Source: Anaerosolibacter sp.
GTDB lineage: Bacteria; Bacillota; Clostridia; Peptostreptococcales; Thermotaleaceae
Reading direction: 5' to 3'
DNA length: 64,000 bases
NCBI RefSeq assembly: GCF_029240175.1
Contig: NZ_JARBTM010000006.1
Span: 62,001-126,000, forward strand
A program made the position numbers and the translations under genes. Shown piece by piece: positions 1 to 7,803 of the stretch (position 1 is its first letter; every line of letters begins with the position of its first letter). Under the pieces are notes generated by a model, which worked only from the letters and a program-made list of their open reading frames with translations, ran no database searches and was not told the DNA's origin.

Positions 1-942
1 TTCAGGATAGTTGAATTCACAGAATCTAATCCAACCTGGTGAACAGGAAGTAATCATAGGCAATTTGCCGCCATCTTGAATTCTGTGTAGTAACTCATGA
101 CCTTCTTCCATAATCGTTAAGTCGGCTGCAAAGTTTGTATCATATACTTTATTGAATCCAAGTCTCTTTAGGGCAGCAACCATCTTACCAGTTACTCTTG
201 TACCGATTGGTAAACCAAACTCTTCCCCAAGACCCGCTCTTACTGCAGGAGCTGTTTGCACAACTACATGGATATTTGGATTTTCAATGGCATCCCAAAC
301 TCTTTCGATATCTTCTTTTTCTCTTAGTGCTGCAACTGGACAAGCTACGATACACTGTCCACAGTAGATACATGGCGCATCAGCCATGCTTACTTCGAAA
401 GCAGGTCCTACTGTTGTCTTGAATCCTCTGTTATTGAATTCAAGAATTCCGATGTCTTGTACATTCTTACAGACATTTACACATCTGCCGCAAAGGATAC
501 ACTTGCTGGAATCTCTAACGATAGAATGGGATTTATTATCAAAGAACGCTTCTGTTTTTGCACCTTCAAATGGAACTTCAGTAACATTTAGTTCTTCAGA
601 TAATGACTGTAATTCACAGTTCTTGTTTCTGAAGCAAGTTAAACATTCTCTATTGTGATTGGATAAGATCAATTCAACAGTTGATTTTCTTGCATCTCTA
701 ACTTTTTTTGTATTTGTCTTGATGATCATGCCATCAGCTACTGGGTGTACACATGAAGCCTGTAATCCTCTAGCCCCCTGGATTTCTACTAGACAAACTC
801 TACACGCACCAATTTCATTTACATCTTTCATATAGCACAGTGTAGGAATATTGATACCCACAGACTTTGCCGCTTGAAGTATTGTATAATCTTTAGGCAC
901 TTCAACTTTTATATTATCAATGGTTAAAGTCACTTTTTCCAC
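1..942 (-). CDS. hndD: [FeFe] hydrogenase catalytic subunit HndD-like (C-terminus cut by window edge)
   Basis: Catalytic subunit of a multimeric NAD(P)-linked, probably electron-bifurcating [FeFe] hydrogenase in the cytoplasm. The first 314 codons are in the window. In order they show a [2Fe-2S] ferredoxin domain (CYMKDVNEIGACRVC, about residues 36-50), a His-ligated [4Fe-4S] motif (HNRECLTCFRNKNC, about 95-108), two CxxCxxC clusters (CILCGRCVNVC and CIYCGQC), then the start of the H-cluster domain with TAPAVR and the L1 motif TSCSPGW. Motifs L2 and L3 lie beyond position 1. The start is a GTG at 942, chosen because AAAGGAG lies 9 bases upstream. It is the last gene of the hndA-B-C-D order, 41 bases after hndC. 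The order matches the Desulfovibrio fructosovorans hnd operon (family knowledge). Whether it bifurcates, and whether NAD or NADP is used, is not visible here. Confidence 0.93.
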   Translation of the reverse strand, partial: MEKVTLTIDNIKVEVPKDYTILQAAKSVGINIPTLCYMKDVNEIGACRVCLVEIQGARGLQASCVHPVADGMIIKTNTKKVRDARKSTVELILSNHNRECLTCFRNKNCELQSLSEELNVTEVPFEGAKTEAFFDNKSHSIVRDSSKCILCGRCVNVCKNVQDIGILEFNNRGFKTTVGPAFEVSMADAPCIYCGQCIVACPVAALREKEDIERVWDAIENPNIHVVVQTAPAVRAGLGEEFGLPIGTRVTGKMVAALKRLGFNKVYDTNFAADLTIMEEGHELLHRIQDGGKLPMITSCSPGWIRFCEFNYPE

Positions 943-983
943 TGCTACACGCTCCTTTTCTACTAAAATAGAAGTCCGAATCA

Positions 984-2774
984 TTACTTCTTAATGATCG
1001 CTTTGAATGGACATTTATCAACGCAAGCCCCACACTTCACACACTTATCTGTGTCGATTACGTGTAGTTCTTTCTTCTCTCCTGAGATTGCATTTACTGG
1101 ACACGCCTTTGTACATAATGTACAGCCTTTACATCCATCTGTAATGTGGAAGTTTAGTAAGCCTTGGCATACACCAGCTGGACATTGCTTATGATATACA
1201 TGGGCTTCAAATTCTTCTCTGAAGTATCTTAGTGCGGATAGTACTGGGTTTGGTGCTGTCTGTCCAAGACCACATAGAGAAGATGCCTTGATGTTTTCAG
1301 CCAATTTCTCTAGTTTCTCGATATCTCCTACTTCACCATGACCTTCTGTGATTTTATCTAATAGTTCTAGCATTCTCTTTGTACCGATTCTACATGGAGG
1401 ACACTTACCACAGGACTCATCTACTGTAAAGTCAAGGAAGAATCTTGCGATATCCACCATACAGTTGTCTTCATCCATTACGATCATACCACCAGATCCC
1501 ATCATGGAACCTAGGGAAATTAAGTTATCATAGTCGATTGGCGTATCTAAGCAAGAAGCTGGAATACATCCGCCAGATGGTCCACCAGTTTGAACAGCTT
1601 TAAACTCTTTTCCATTTGGAATACCGCCACCGATTTCAAAAATTACTTCTCTTAAAGTTGTACCCATTGGGATCTCAAGAAGACCTGTATTGTTGATCTT
1701 TCCACCTAGGGCAAACACTTTTGTTCCCTTTGATTTTTCAGTACCGATATTTGCGAACCACTCTGCACCGTTTAAGATGATTTGAGGAACGTTTGCGTAA
1801 GTTTCAACGTTATTTAATAGTGTTGGCTTTTCCCATAGTCCTTTGATAGCTGGGAATGGAGGTCTCGGTCTTGGCATACCTCGCTTGCCTTCAATAGAGT
1901 TTAGAAGGGCTGTTTCTTCCCCACAAACGAAAGCACCTGCACCTAGCTTAATTTCTAAGTCGAATTCGAAGTCTGTGCCAAAAATTCCTTTTCCTAATAG
2001 TCCGTATTCTCTTGCTTGATTAATGGCAATTTGTAATCTATCTACAGCGATTGGATACTCTGCTCTTACATATACATATCCTTGGTTAGATCCTACAGCA
2101 TAAGCAGCGATTGCCATGGCTTCAATCAAAGCATGAGGATCTCCCTCAAGTACAGATCTATCCATGAAAGCACCTGGATCTCCCTCATCGGCATTACATG
2201 CTACATATTTTTGATCTCCCTGGGCCTTGTAAGTGAATTCCCACTTTAATCCTGATGGGAAACCACCGCCCCCACGGCCACGAAGTCCAGATTTCTTAAT
2301 TGTTTCGATAACTTCTTCTCTTGACATCTCAGTTAAAACTTTTGCTAACGCCTTATAGCCATCAAATGCAATATATTCTGTGATATCCTCTGGATCGATA
2401 ACACCACAATTTCTAAGAGCAACCCTTTGCTGCTTCTTGTAGAAATCTACTTCATTGATTGAACGAATTTGATCTTCTACCACAGCTTCTTTAAATAATA
2501 AGTCTGTAACGATTCTTCCCTTTAATAAATGTTCTTCTGTGATTCTTGCGATGTCTTCTACCTTTACGTGGCTGTAGAAAGAACCTTCTGGATATACGAT
2601 AACGATAGGCCCTGCCTCACAAAGCCCAAAACATCCAGTTCTAACTAACTTTACTTCCTTTGCCAAATTGTGTTTCTCTAATTCTTCATTGAACGCCTGC
2701 TCAATGCTTTTTGAACCTGAAGAAGTACATCCCGTACCACCACAGATTAGGACGTGTGATCTATATAATTCCAT
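984..2774 (-). CDS. hndC: NuoF-like flavoprotein subunit of the Hnd hydrogenase (HndC)
   Basis: FMN- and NAD(P)H-binding subunit that exchanges electrons between pyridine nucleotide, ferredoxin and the hydrogenase. The 596 residues split into an N-terminal thioredoxin-like [2Fe-2S] domain (first ~90 residues, CGGTGCTSSG and CFGLCEAGP), a NuoF core with the glycine-rich site GLRGRGGGGFPSGLKW and the FMN/NADH motif CGEETALLNSIEGKRG, the NuoF [4Fe-4S] ligands ESCGKCPPCRIGT plus a later cysteine in SSLCGLGQ, and a C-terminal pair of ferredoxin clusters (CKGCTLCTKACP and CVKCGACVDKCP). The extra domains at both ends distinguish it from plain NuoF and are typical of HydB/HndC. It sits 32 bases after hndB and has the ribosome site AGGAGG 7-8 bases before ATG. 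Confidence 0.95.
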   Translation of the reverse strand: MELYRSHVLICGGTGCTSSGSKSIEQAFNEELEKHNLAKEVKLVRTGCFGLCEAGPIVIVYPEGSFYSHVKVEDIARITEEHLLKGRIVTDLLFKEAVVEDQIRSINEVDFYKKQQRVALRNCGVIDPEDITEYIAFDGYKALAKVLTEMSREEVIETIKKSGLRGRGGGGFPSGLKWEFTYKAQGDQKYVACNADEGDPGAFMDRSVLEGDPHALIEAMAIAAYAVGSNQGYVYVRAEYPIAVDRLQIAINQAREYGLLGKGIFGTDFEFDLEIKLGAGAFVCGEETALLNSIEGKRGMPRPRPPFPAIKGLWEKPTLLNNVETYANVPQIILNGAEWFANIGTEKSKGTKVFALGGKINNTGLLEIPMGTTLREVIFEIGGGIPNGKEFKAVQTGGPSGGCIPASCLDTPIDYDNLISLGSMMGSGGMIVMDEDNCMVDIARFFLDFTVDESCGKCPPCRIGTKRMLELLDKITEGHGEVGDIEKLEKLAENIKASSLCGLGQTAPNPVLSALRYFREEFEAHVYHKQCPAGVCQGLLNFHITDGCKGCTLCTKACPVNAISGEKKELHVIDTDKCVKCGACVDKCPFKAIIKK

Positions 2775-2806
2775 TTACTTACCTCCTCACGAAATGAATT
2801 TATCGA

Positions 2807-3172
2807 TTACTTCGCTGCTCCAATTGTATATTCATCAATCACTTTTCCGTTTACGATGTGCTCAGCAACAATTCTCTTTGCCTTTTCAGGTGTCATTTCC
2901 ACGTAAGTTACCTTTTCTTCGCCCGGTCTGTAAACTTCGATGATTGGCTCAAGTCTACAAACCCCAATACATCCTGTTTGGCTTACGATAACTTCTTGAA
3001 GATTTCTTGTCTTTACTTCCTCAACCAATTGCATTAAAACAGGTCTTGCCCCTGCAGAAATCCCACAAGTTGCCATACCAACAACAATTCTTGTACCTTC
3101 TCTATCATGTCTTATATCAACTTTCTTTAATGCTTCTTCACGAATTTTCGCTAATTCCGCGATAGATTTCAT
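2807..3172 (-). CDS. hndB: Thioredoxin-like [2Fe-2S] ferredoxin subunit HndB
   Basis: Small electron-transfer subunit of the Hnd hydrogenase. The 121-residue protein starts MKSIAELAKIREEALKK and then has a thioredoxin-fold [2Fe-2S] domain with cysteines in GMATCGISAGA and SQTGCIGVCRLEP, the same spacing as the N-terminal domain of the neighbouring HndC. An in-frame ATG exists 8 codons upstream, but the ATG at 3172 is preferred because AGGAGGG sits 8 bases before it. The gene lies between hndA and hndC in the same direction with short gaps, so co-transcription is expected. HndB-like subunits are absent from three-subunit HydABC enzymes, so the presence of this one points to the four-subunit type. 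Confidence 0.9.
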   Translation of the reverse strand: MKSIAELAKIREEALKKVDIRHDREGTRIVVGMATCGISAGARPVLMQLVEEVKTRNLQEVIVSQTGCIGVCRLEPIIEVYRPGEEKVTYVEMTPEKAKRIVAEHIVNGKVIDEYTIGAAK

Positions 3173-3275
3173 TATCCAATCCCTCCTAATAATCATAGTG
3201 GATTCAATTACTCAAATATGCTGTTATAGAAAAACAATCGTTTCCATAGTAGATAAAACTTCTGAGCCTTCCGGC

Positions 3276-3749
3276 TTAGTACTTCGCGATGATGCCAGGA
3301 ACATCACTCTCTACCAATCTTCCATAAACATCTTCATTCACAGTTAATACAGGTGCAAGGCCACATGCGCCAATACATCTTGTTGCAACCAAAGAGAATT
3401 TCCCATCAGCTGATGTGCCGTCAACTTCCACTTTTGCCAATTCTTTAATCTTATCAATGAGTTTTTGTGCACCTTTTACATAACAAGCAGTTCCCAAACA
3501 TACACCTATTACATAATCTCCCTTTGGCTCAAGGGTAAATTGTGAGTAGAATGTCACTACTCCATAAATTTCTGCCAACGGCATGTTTAATTCTTCTGAA
3601 ACCTTCTTTTGGACTTCCAACGGAACACACCCAAAGATTTTTTGTGCTTCATGAAGAATAGGCATTAAAGCTCCTCTTTGTCCTTTGTGCTTTGCAATTA
3701 CAACATCTAGCTTTGCAAAGTTTTCCTGAGTAAAAATATTCTTAGCCAT
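3276..3749 (-). CDS. hndA: NuoE-like [2Fe-2S] subunit HndA
   Basis: NuoE-family thioredoxin-like [2Fe-2S] protein that passes electrons to or from the HndC flavin. The 157 residues carry the usual helical N-terminus (ILHEAQKIFGCVP, GVVTFYSQF) and four cysteines in VCLGTACYVKGA and ATRCIGACGLAPV. The reading frame stays open 31 codons upstream, but the start at 3749 (MAKNIFTQENF) has GGGAGG just ahead and fits the family length. It is the first gene of the operon. A predicted extended -10 promoter lies about 150 bases upstream. Confidence 0.93.
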   Translation of the reverse strand: MAKNIFTQENFAKLDVVIAKHKGQRGALMPILHEAQKIFGCVPLEVQKKVSEELNMPLAEIYGVVTFYSQFTLEPKGDYVIGVCLGTACYVKGAQKLIDKIKELAKVEVDGTSADGKFSLVATRCIGACGLAPVLTVNEDVYGRLVESDVPGIIAKY

Positions 3750-3877
3750 AGTACCTCCCCTTTTCCTTAATACTTTTATTGAATAAAAATCATATTTGAT
3801 TTGCTCAACCTTATCTAAGAAATACCAAGTTAATGCCTTCAAGTTCCAGTTTTTGCAATTATCCTATTGCATTTAAT

Positions 3878-3931
3878 AGGTCCCTTAGGGGTACCCCAAC
3901 TCATTATAACATTTAATTTGTTCTGTGTGTA
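3878..3931 (-). promoter_or_regulatory. Predicted hnd promoter with a GC-rich palindrome at the start point
   Basis: On the minus strand an extended -10 (TGTTATAAT, 3903-3911) lies 17 bases from a weak -35-like TACACA (3926-3931). The transcript would start near 3896, inside the perfect palindrome GGGGTACCCC (3888-3897), and would carry a leader of about 150 bases before hndA. The palindrome may be an operator or a 5' RNA hairpin. That is inference. Confidence 0.5.
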
Positions 3932-4323
3932 GTTTTTTTGTTATAAAATTATCAATTCTTTGTCGAAATGTGTATTTTCTTATGATGTAATTTCTTCAAT
4001 AAAATACATTTTCTGCTATGCAACTATTCCTATTGGAATTCCTTAATTTCTTGATGTTTTCAACACCTTAATCATCATACACTATCTTCTTTCTGGAGTA
4101 AATTCATTTTTGAATAATTTTTATTACAAAATATTAATGGGCTATTCTAAGCATTTCATGGGCATTTGTTAAATATATCTCTAACAACATCCATTTACCC
4201 CTTCATTCCCCATACTTACTTCATAATCTTTCTATTCTATCTTCTCTTGAAATACCCTTTGGAAAAGAATAAAATAATAGTATTGGTTACAATTTCAAAA
4301 AACTAAAGAAAGAAGGGTATGAA
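3932..4323. other. Intergenic region between the hnd operon and the SulP gene
   Basis: This AT-rich stretch separates the divergent hnd and SulP genes and holds no convincing ORF. The only ordered element seen is the inverted repeat TTGTTA-N10-TAACAA at 4166-4187. Its half-sites resemble those of the redox repressor Rex, but the spacer is 10 rather than the usual 6 bases. A weak AAGAAGGG ribosome site lies just before the SulP start. Confidence 0.4.
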
Positions 4324-5826
4324 TTGCTCAGAAAAAATCATCGTTTTGCCTATGACATCAAGAACCTGAAAGGGGATATCCTAGGTGGTTTCACCACAGC
4401 AATCGTGGCACTGCCGCTTGCACTTGCCTTTGGTGTTGCTTCTGGCGCAGGGGCTAAAGCAGGATTGTATTCAGCCATCATCACGGGTATTTTGTCTACG
4501 TTATTTGGGGGAACCCCTGCCCAGGTCAATGGACCTACGGGAGCAATGACAGTGGTATTGATTGAACTCTATGAAAAATTTGGCATAGAGGCTTTGTTTG
4601 CCTCCATGCTTGTGGCTGGTCTTATCCAAATTCTTATCGGCGTGTTTCGATTGGGCAAATATATCCACTTGATACCACAGCCTGTAATTATAGGCTTTAC
4701 CAATGGTATTGGTTTCCTGATTTTTATCAAGATGATCACATATTTTAAAACCAATCCACTTTTGGCTTCTATTACCATACTGATTATGCTGTTATTTCCT
4801 TTATTAACAAAGAAGGTACCTGCTTCTCTGGTCGCCCTCATCGTGGGAAGCGTCATAGGGATATATTTCTTACCTACTGATGCTTTGGTAGGTACTATTC
4901 CCAGCGGACTTCCAAATTTTGCTTTACCAACCTTTAAATTAGATGCACTGTATCAAATTTTACGCTCTGGCTTTGTATTGGCCATGCTGGGCTGCATAGA
5001 ATCTCTTTTGGCTTCTCTCATCGTGGATGAAATGACCAGAACAAAGCATCATTCTAATAGGGAATTGATTGGACAAGGTATTGGAAATACAGTTGCCAGT
5101 CTATTTGGCGCACTCATCGGTACAGGAGCTATCGTTCGTTCCGTTGTAAACGTTAACGCAGGCGGACGAACTAGGTTATCTGGCATCCTCCATGGGCTTA
5201 TACTACTGGTAATCACCTTAAAGTTTGGGTCCCTGGCTTCAACGATTCCCCTTGCCGTTCTAGGAGGTATCCTGATGGGTACAGCCATAAAAATGGTGGA
5301 GTACAACGCCACTCGCACCATTGCCTATGCGTCCAAGCGGGCTGGAACTGTGGTGATCGTAACCACCCTTTTAACCATCTTTACGGACTTAACCATTGCG
5401 GTAGCCTTCGGTACTTTATTATCTATGTTTTTCTTTGTGCTCCGTATGGGTGAAGTTTATCTAAAAAAATACGACATAGATTGTACAGGGCTAACAAAAG
5501 AAGTCGTATCCTATACCATCGAAGGTCCTTTGTTCTTTGGTGTGGCCCATGCCATCATCAGTAAGTTAGAAATTGAAGCTGCTGATGCAGACATCGTTGT
5601 GTTAAATCTTATGAATATGCCTGCCATTGATTCCTCTGGGGCAATCTCTTTGAAAAACATTAAAGAAGTATTGAAGTCTAATGATGTAGAGCTTGTTTTT
5701 GCAGGTCTCAGAGAAAACAGCTTAGATTTACTATTGAAAATGGATGTCCTTACTGAAGAAGAAGTCTCTCTCTCATCTCGTCGTATCGGTGAGGTTTTAG
5801 ATCAGGTGAAAGCTTTGGCTATTTAG
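4324..5826 (+). CDS. SulP-family anion transporter with STAS domain
   Basis: Inner-membrane secondary transporter or channel of the SulP/SLC26 family (sulfate, bicarbonate or related oxyanions). The 500 residues give a hydrophobic transmembrane domain to about residue 385, including the family segments ALPLALAFGVASG and PAQVNGPTGAMTVV, then a C-terminal STAS domain (about 395-495) with the phospho-acceptor-like core NMPAIDSSGAISL. The start is TTG at 4324, with AAGAAGGG 6-7 bases upstream. It stands alone between the hydrogenase operon and the molybdenum cofactor genes, and ends at a shared bidirectional terminator. Substrate cannot be read from sequence. Relatives in the superfamily move molybdate, so molybdate or tungstate is possible but unproven. 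Confidence 0.9.
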   Translation: MLRKNHRFAYDIKNLKGDILGGFTTAIVALPLALAFGVASGAGAKAGLYSAIITGILSTLFGGTPAQVNGPTGAMTVVLIELYEKFGIEALFASMLVAGLIQILIGVFRLGKYIHLIPQPVIIGFTNGIGFLIFIKMITYFKTNPLLASITILIMLLFPLLTKKVPASLVALIVGSVIGIYFLPTDALVGTIPSGLPNFALPTFKLDALYQILRSGFVLAMLGCIESLLASLIVDEMTRTKHHSNRELIGQGIGNTVASLFGALIGTGAIVRSVVNVNAGGRTRLSGILHGLILLVITLKFGSLASTIPLAVLGGILMGTAIKMVEYNATRTIAYASKRAGTVVIVTTLLTIFTDLTIAVAFGTLLSMFFFVLRMGEVYLKKYDIDCTGLTKEVVSYTIEGPLFFGVAHAIISKLEIEAADADIVVLNLMNMPAIDSSGAISLKNIKEVLKSNDVELVFAGLRENSLDLLLKMDVLTEEEVSLSSRRIGEVLDQVKALAI

Positions 5827-5834
5827 AATCAAAT

Positions 5835-5876
5835 AAAAGAAGAACACTCTTCAAACTTGAAGAGTGTTCTTCTTTT
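5835..5876. terminator. Bidirectional terminator between SulP and MOSC genes
   Basis: A near-perfect 20-base stem (left arm 5835-5854, right arm 5857-5876) with AAAA and TTTT at its ends lies between two convergent genes. It can serve both. Confidence 0.9.
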
Positions 5877-6312
5877 ATTCTAAAATAATGATTTCATCTC
5901 CTGCTTTGATCATTCCATCTTTTAATACCTTCGTGAAGATCCCTTCTGTAGGCATCACACAATTTCCTACTTGATGGAAAATGGCACACTTTGTATGACA
6001 TTCCTTTCCGATTTGGGTGACCTCTTGAATCGTTTCACCTATTTGAACCTTTGTTCCGATAGGCAGTGTCCAAAGCTCAATTCCTTCTGTTGTAATATTT
6101 TCTGCAAATTTACCTGTACATAGTCCCTCAATCCCGATGGCCTTCATTTTCTCGATGCTTTCATTTCCCAAAAGACTTACTTGCCTATGCCAGTTCCCAG
6201 CATGGGCATCACCTTCCAGTCCATGGTCTACACGAAACAAACCTTGCTCAACGGTTCTTTTGGGCACTCCTTTTTTCTCGCTGATGTTGATAGCAATCAC
6301 TTTACCCTTCAA
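5875..6312 (-). CDS. MOSC domain protein
   Basis: Single-domain MOSC protein of about 145 residues. MOSC domains are the C-terminal domain family of Moco sulfurase and carry sulfur on a conserved cysteine. Here the cysteines are in [17 protein letters not shown]. The [16 protein letters not shown] segment is typical of the stand-alone bacterial form found in Moco operons. The best start is TTG at 6312 (protein beginning [15 protein letters not shown]), preceded by GAGGGGGAG. A GTG 13 codons upstream is open but poorly placed. It overlaps the end of moaC by 11 bases, so it is the last gene of the Moco operon and probably translationally coupled. Its exact step is unknown. Confidence 0.87.
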   Translation of the reverse strand: MKGKVIAINISEKKGVPKRTVEQGLFRVDHGLEGDAHAGNWHRQVSLLGNESIEKMKAIGIEGLCTGKFAENITTEGIELWTLPIGTKVQIGETIQEVTQIGKECHTKCAIFHQVGNCVMPTEGIFTKVLKDGMIKAGDEIIILE

Positions 6313-6793
6313 TACACTCTCCCCCTCGTATATAGGTGCCAGACTTACCACCCGTTTTTTTTATCAATCGAATATTTGAAATGACCATATCCTTATCAAT
6401 GGCTTTACACATATCGTAAATTGTTAGGGCTGCGGTAGCTACACCCTGAAGGGCCTCCATCTCTACCCCTGTTTTTCCAATGGTTTTTACAGTTGCTTCT
6501 ATATGGATCGCGCTTTTTTCGTCATCGATGCTAAAGTTCATCTCTACACCCGAAATAAGTATATTATGGCACATGGGAATTAATTCACTGGTACGCTTTA
6601 CACCCATAATACCAGCCACTTGGGCTACAGCCAGGACATCTCCTTTTTTCATCTTTCCATCTTTAATCATGGATAGGGTTTCTGGCGCCATATGGATCGA
6701 AGCACCAGCTACAGCCACTCGCTGAGTGTCCTCTTTTTCCCCTACATCTACCATTTTCGCTCTTCCATTATCATCTATGTGGGTTAGCTTCAT
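6302..6793 (-). CDS. moaC: Cyclic pyranopterin monophosphate synthase MoaC
   Basis: Converts the 3',8-cyclo-GTP product of MoaA into cyclic pyranopterin monophosphate, the first stable Moco/Tuco precursor. The 163 residues match the family length and contain [33 protein letters not shown] and the catalytic-loop-like MCKAIDKDM, followed by [11 protein letters not shown] at 6793 has AGGAGG 5 bases upstream, placed immediately after the moaA stop, so the two genes are coupled. Confidence 0.96.
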   Translation of the reverse strand: MKLTHIDDNGRAKMVDVGEKEDTQRVAVAGASIHMAPETLSMIKDGKMKKGDVLAVAQVAGIMGVKRTSELIPMCHNILISGVEMNFSIDDEKSAIHIEATVKTIGKTGVEMEALQGVATAALTIYDMCKAIDKDMVISNIRLIKKTGGKSGTYIRGGECIEG

Positions 6794-6794
6794 G

Positions 6795-7760
6795 TTATCC
6801 TCCTATGCGATACATATCTCTGACGATAGGTTCGTGATCTAAATCGTTTAAGGTATGTTGAGACGGCTTCGATAAAATTGCTTCTTCCAAAAGCTTTCTT
6901 AGATCTCCTATATTATGTCTTAAGGCTGTCTTAATATCAATTTCTTGATTAGAATGGAGACATGGCTTTAATCGTCCATCGGCTGTTAGACGAATACGGT
7001 TGCAGTATTTACAAAAATGACTGCTGATTGGATTAATAAATCCAATCTTACCCACTCCGTCTGGCAATTTGTAGTATTTTGCAGGACTATGTTTATCTCC
7101 ATCATAAATAGGCATCAGTTCTGAAATCCGATCCTTGATTGTACCGTTGGAGATAAACTTATTTTTGGCCCAAGTACTGGCCTGACCAATGGGCATCAGT
7201 TCAATAAAGCGTACTTCAATGTTCTCCTTTAAGGTTAAACCAACAAAATCTTCTACTTCATCATCATTAAAATTCCCTATAATCACTGTATTGATCTTTA
7301 TCGGATTGAGACCAACCTTTTTTGCCGCTTCGATTCCCTCCAACACTGTTTTTAAGTTTCCCCCACGGGTAATCTCTTTATATTTTTCATCCTTCAATGT
7401 ATCTAAGCTTATATTGACTCTGTCTAGTCCTGCATTTTTCAGTTCTTGGGCATATTCCTTTAGCAAAAGACCATTGGTGGTCATTGCTAAATCTCTAATA
7501 CCCTCTAATTGTGCAATGGATTCTATGAACTTTATAATTCCATTTCGCACCAAGGGTTCTCCCCCAGTAATCCTAACCTTATCAACGCCAAGGTCCACGG
7601 CTATTTTTGTCACTTCATAGATTTCCTCTAAAGATAAGATTTCTTTATGGTGCTTTTTCTCAATTCCATTTTGGGGCATACAATACATACATCTCAAATT
7701 GCATAAATCAGTTATGGAAATTCTGAGATAGTTAATATTTCTCCCTGAAGCATCCTTCAT
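6795..7760 (-). CDS. moaA: GTP 3',8-cyclase MoaA (radical SAM)
   Basis: Catalyses the SAM-dependent rearrangement of GTP that starts molybdopterin synthesis. The 321-residue protein has the radical SAM motif CNLRCMYC near residues 18-25, the MRITGGEPL-like segment [13 protein letters not shown], the C-terminal cluster ligands [18 protein letters not shown], and the terminal GG in MYRIGG that the family needs for activity. GGGGGAG lies just before ATG at 7760. It is followed without a gap by moaC and preceded by the moeA-PBP fusion gene. Confidence 0.97.
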   Translation of the reverse strand: MKDASGRNINYLRISITDLCNLRCMYCMPQNGIEKKHHKEILSLEEIYEVTKIAVDLGVDKVRITGGEPLVRNGIIKFIESIAQLEGIRDLAMTTNGLLLKEYAQELKNAGLDRVNISLDTLKDEKYKEITRGGNLKTVLEGIEAAKKVGLNPIKINTVIIGNFNDDEVEDFVGLTLKENIEVRFIELMPIGQASTWAKNKFISNGTIKDRISELMPIYDGDKHSPAKYYKLPDGVGKIGFINPISSHFCKYCNRIRLTADGRLKPCLHSNQEIDIKTALRHNIGDLRKLLEEAILSKPSQHTLNDLDHEPIVRDMYRIGG

Positions 7761-7776
7761 GGTACTCCCCCTTTGA

Positions 7777-7797
7777 CGTTAGTGGTTAGTTATAACC
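7777..7797. repeat. Short TTAGT-type palindromic repeat
   Basis: The segment contains GGTTAGTTATAACC (7784-7797), a 5-base stem with a 4-base loop, next to another TTAGT unit. It belongs with the longer TTAGT/CTAAC repeats near 9.8, 20.8 and 42.9 kb. Confidence 0.5.
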
Positions 7798-7803
7798 AGC
7801 AAC

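Noticed and set aside
4166-4187. Inverted repeat TTGTTA-N10-TAACAA as a Rex operator
   Set aside because: Rex sites have the same half-sites but a 6-base spacer; here it is 10, so I list it only as an inverted repeat.
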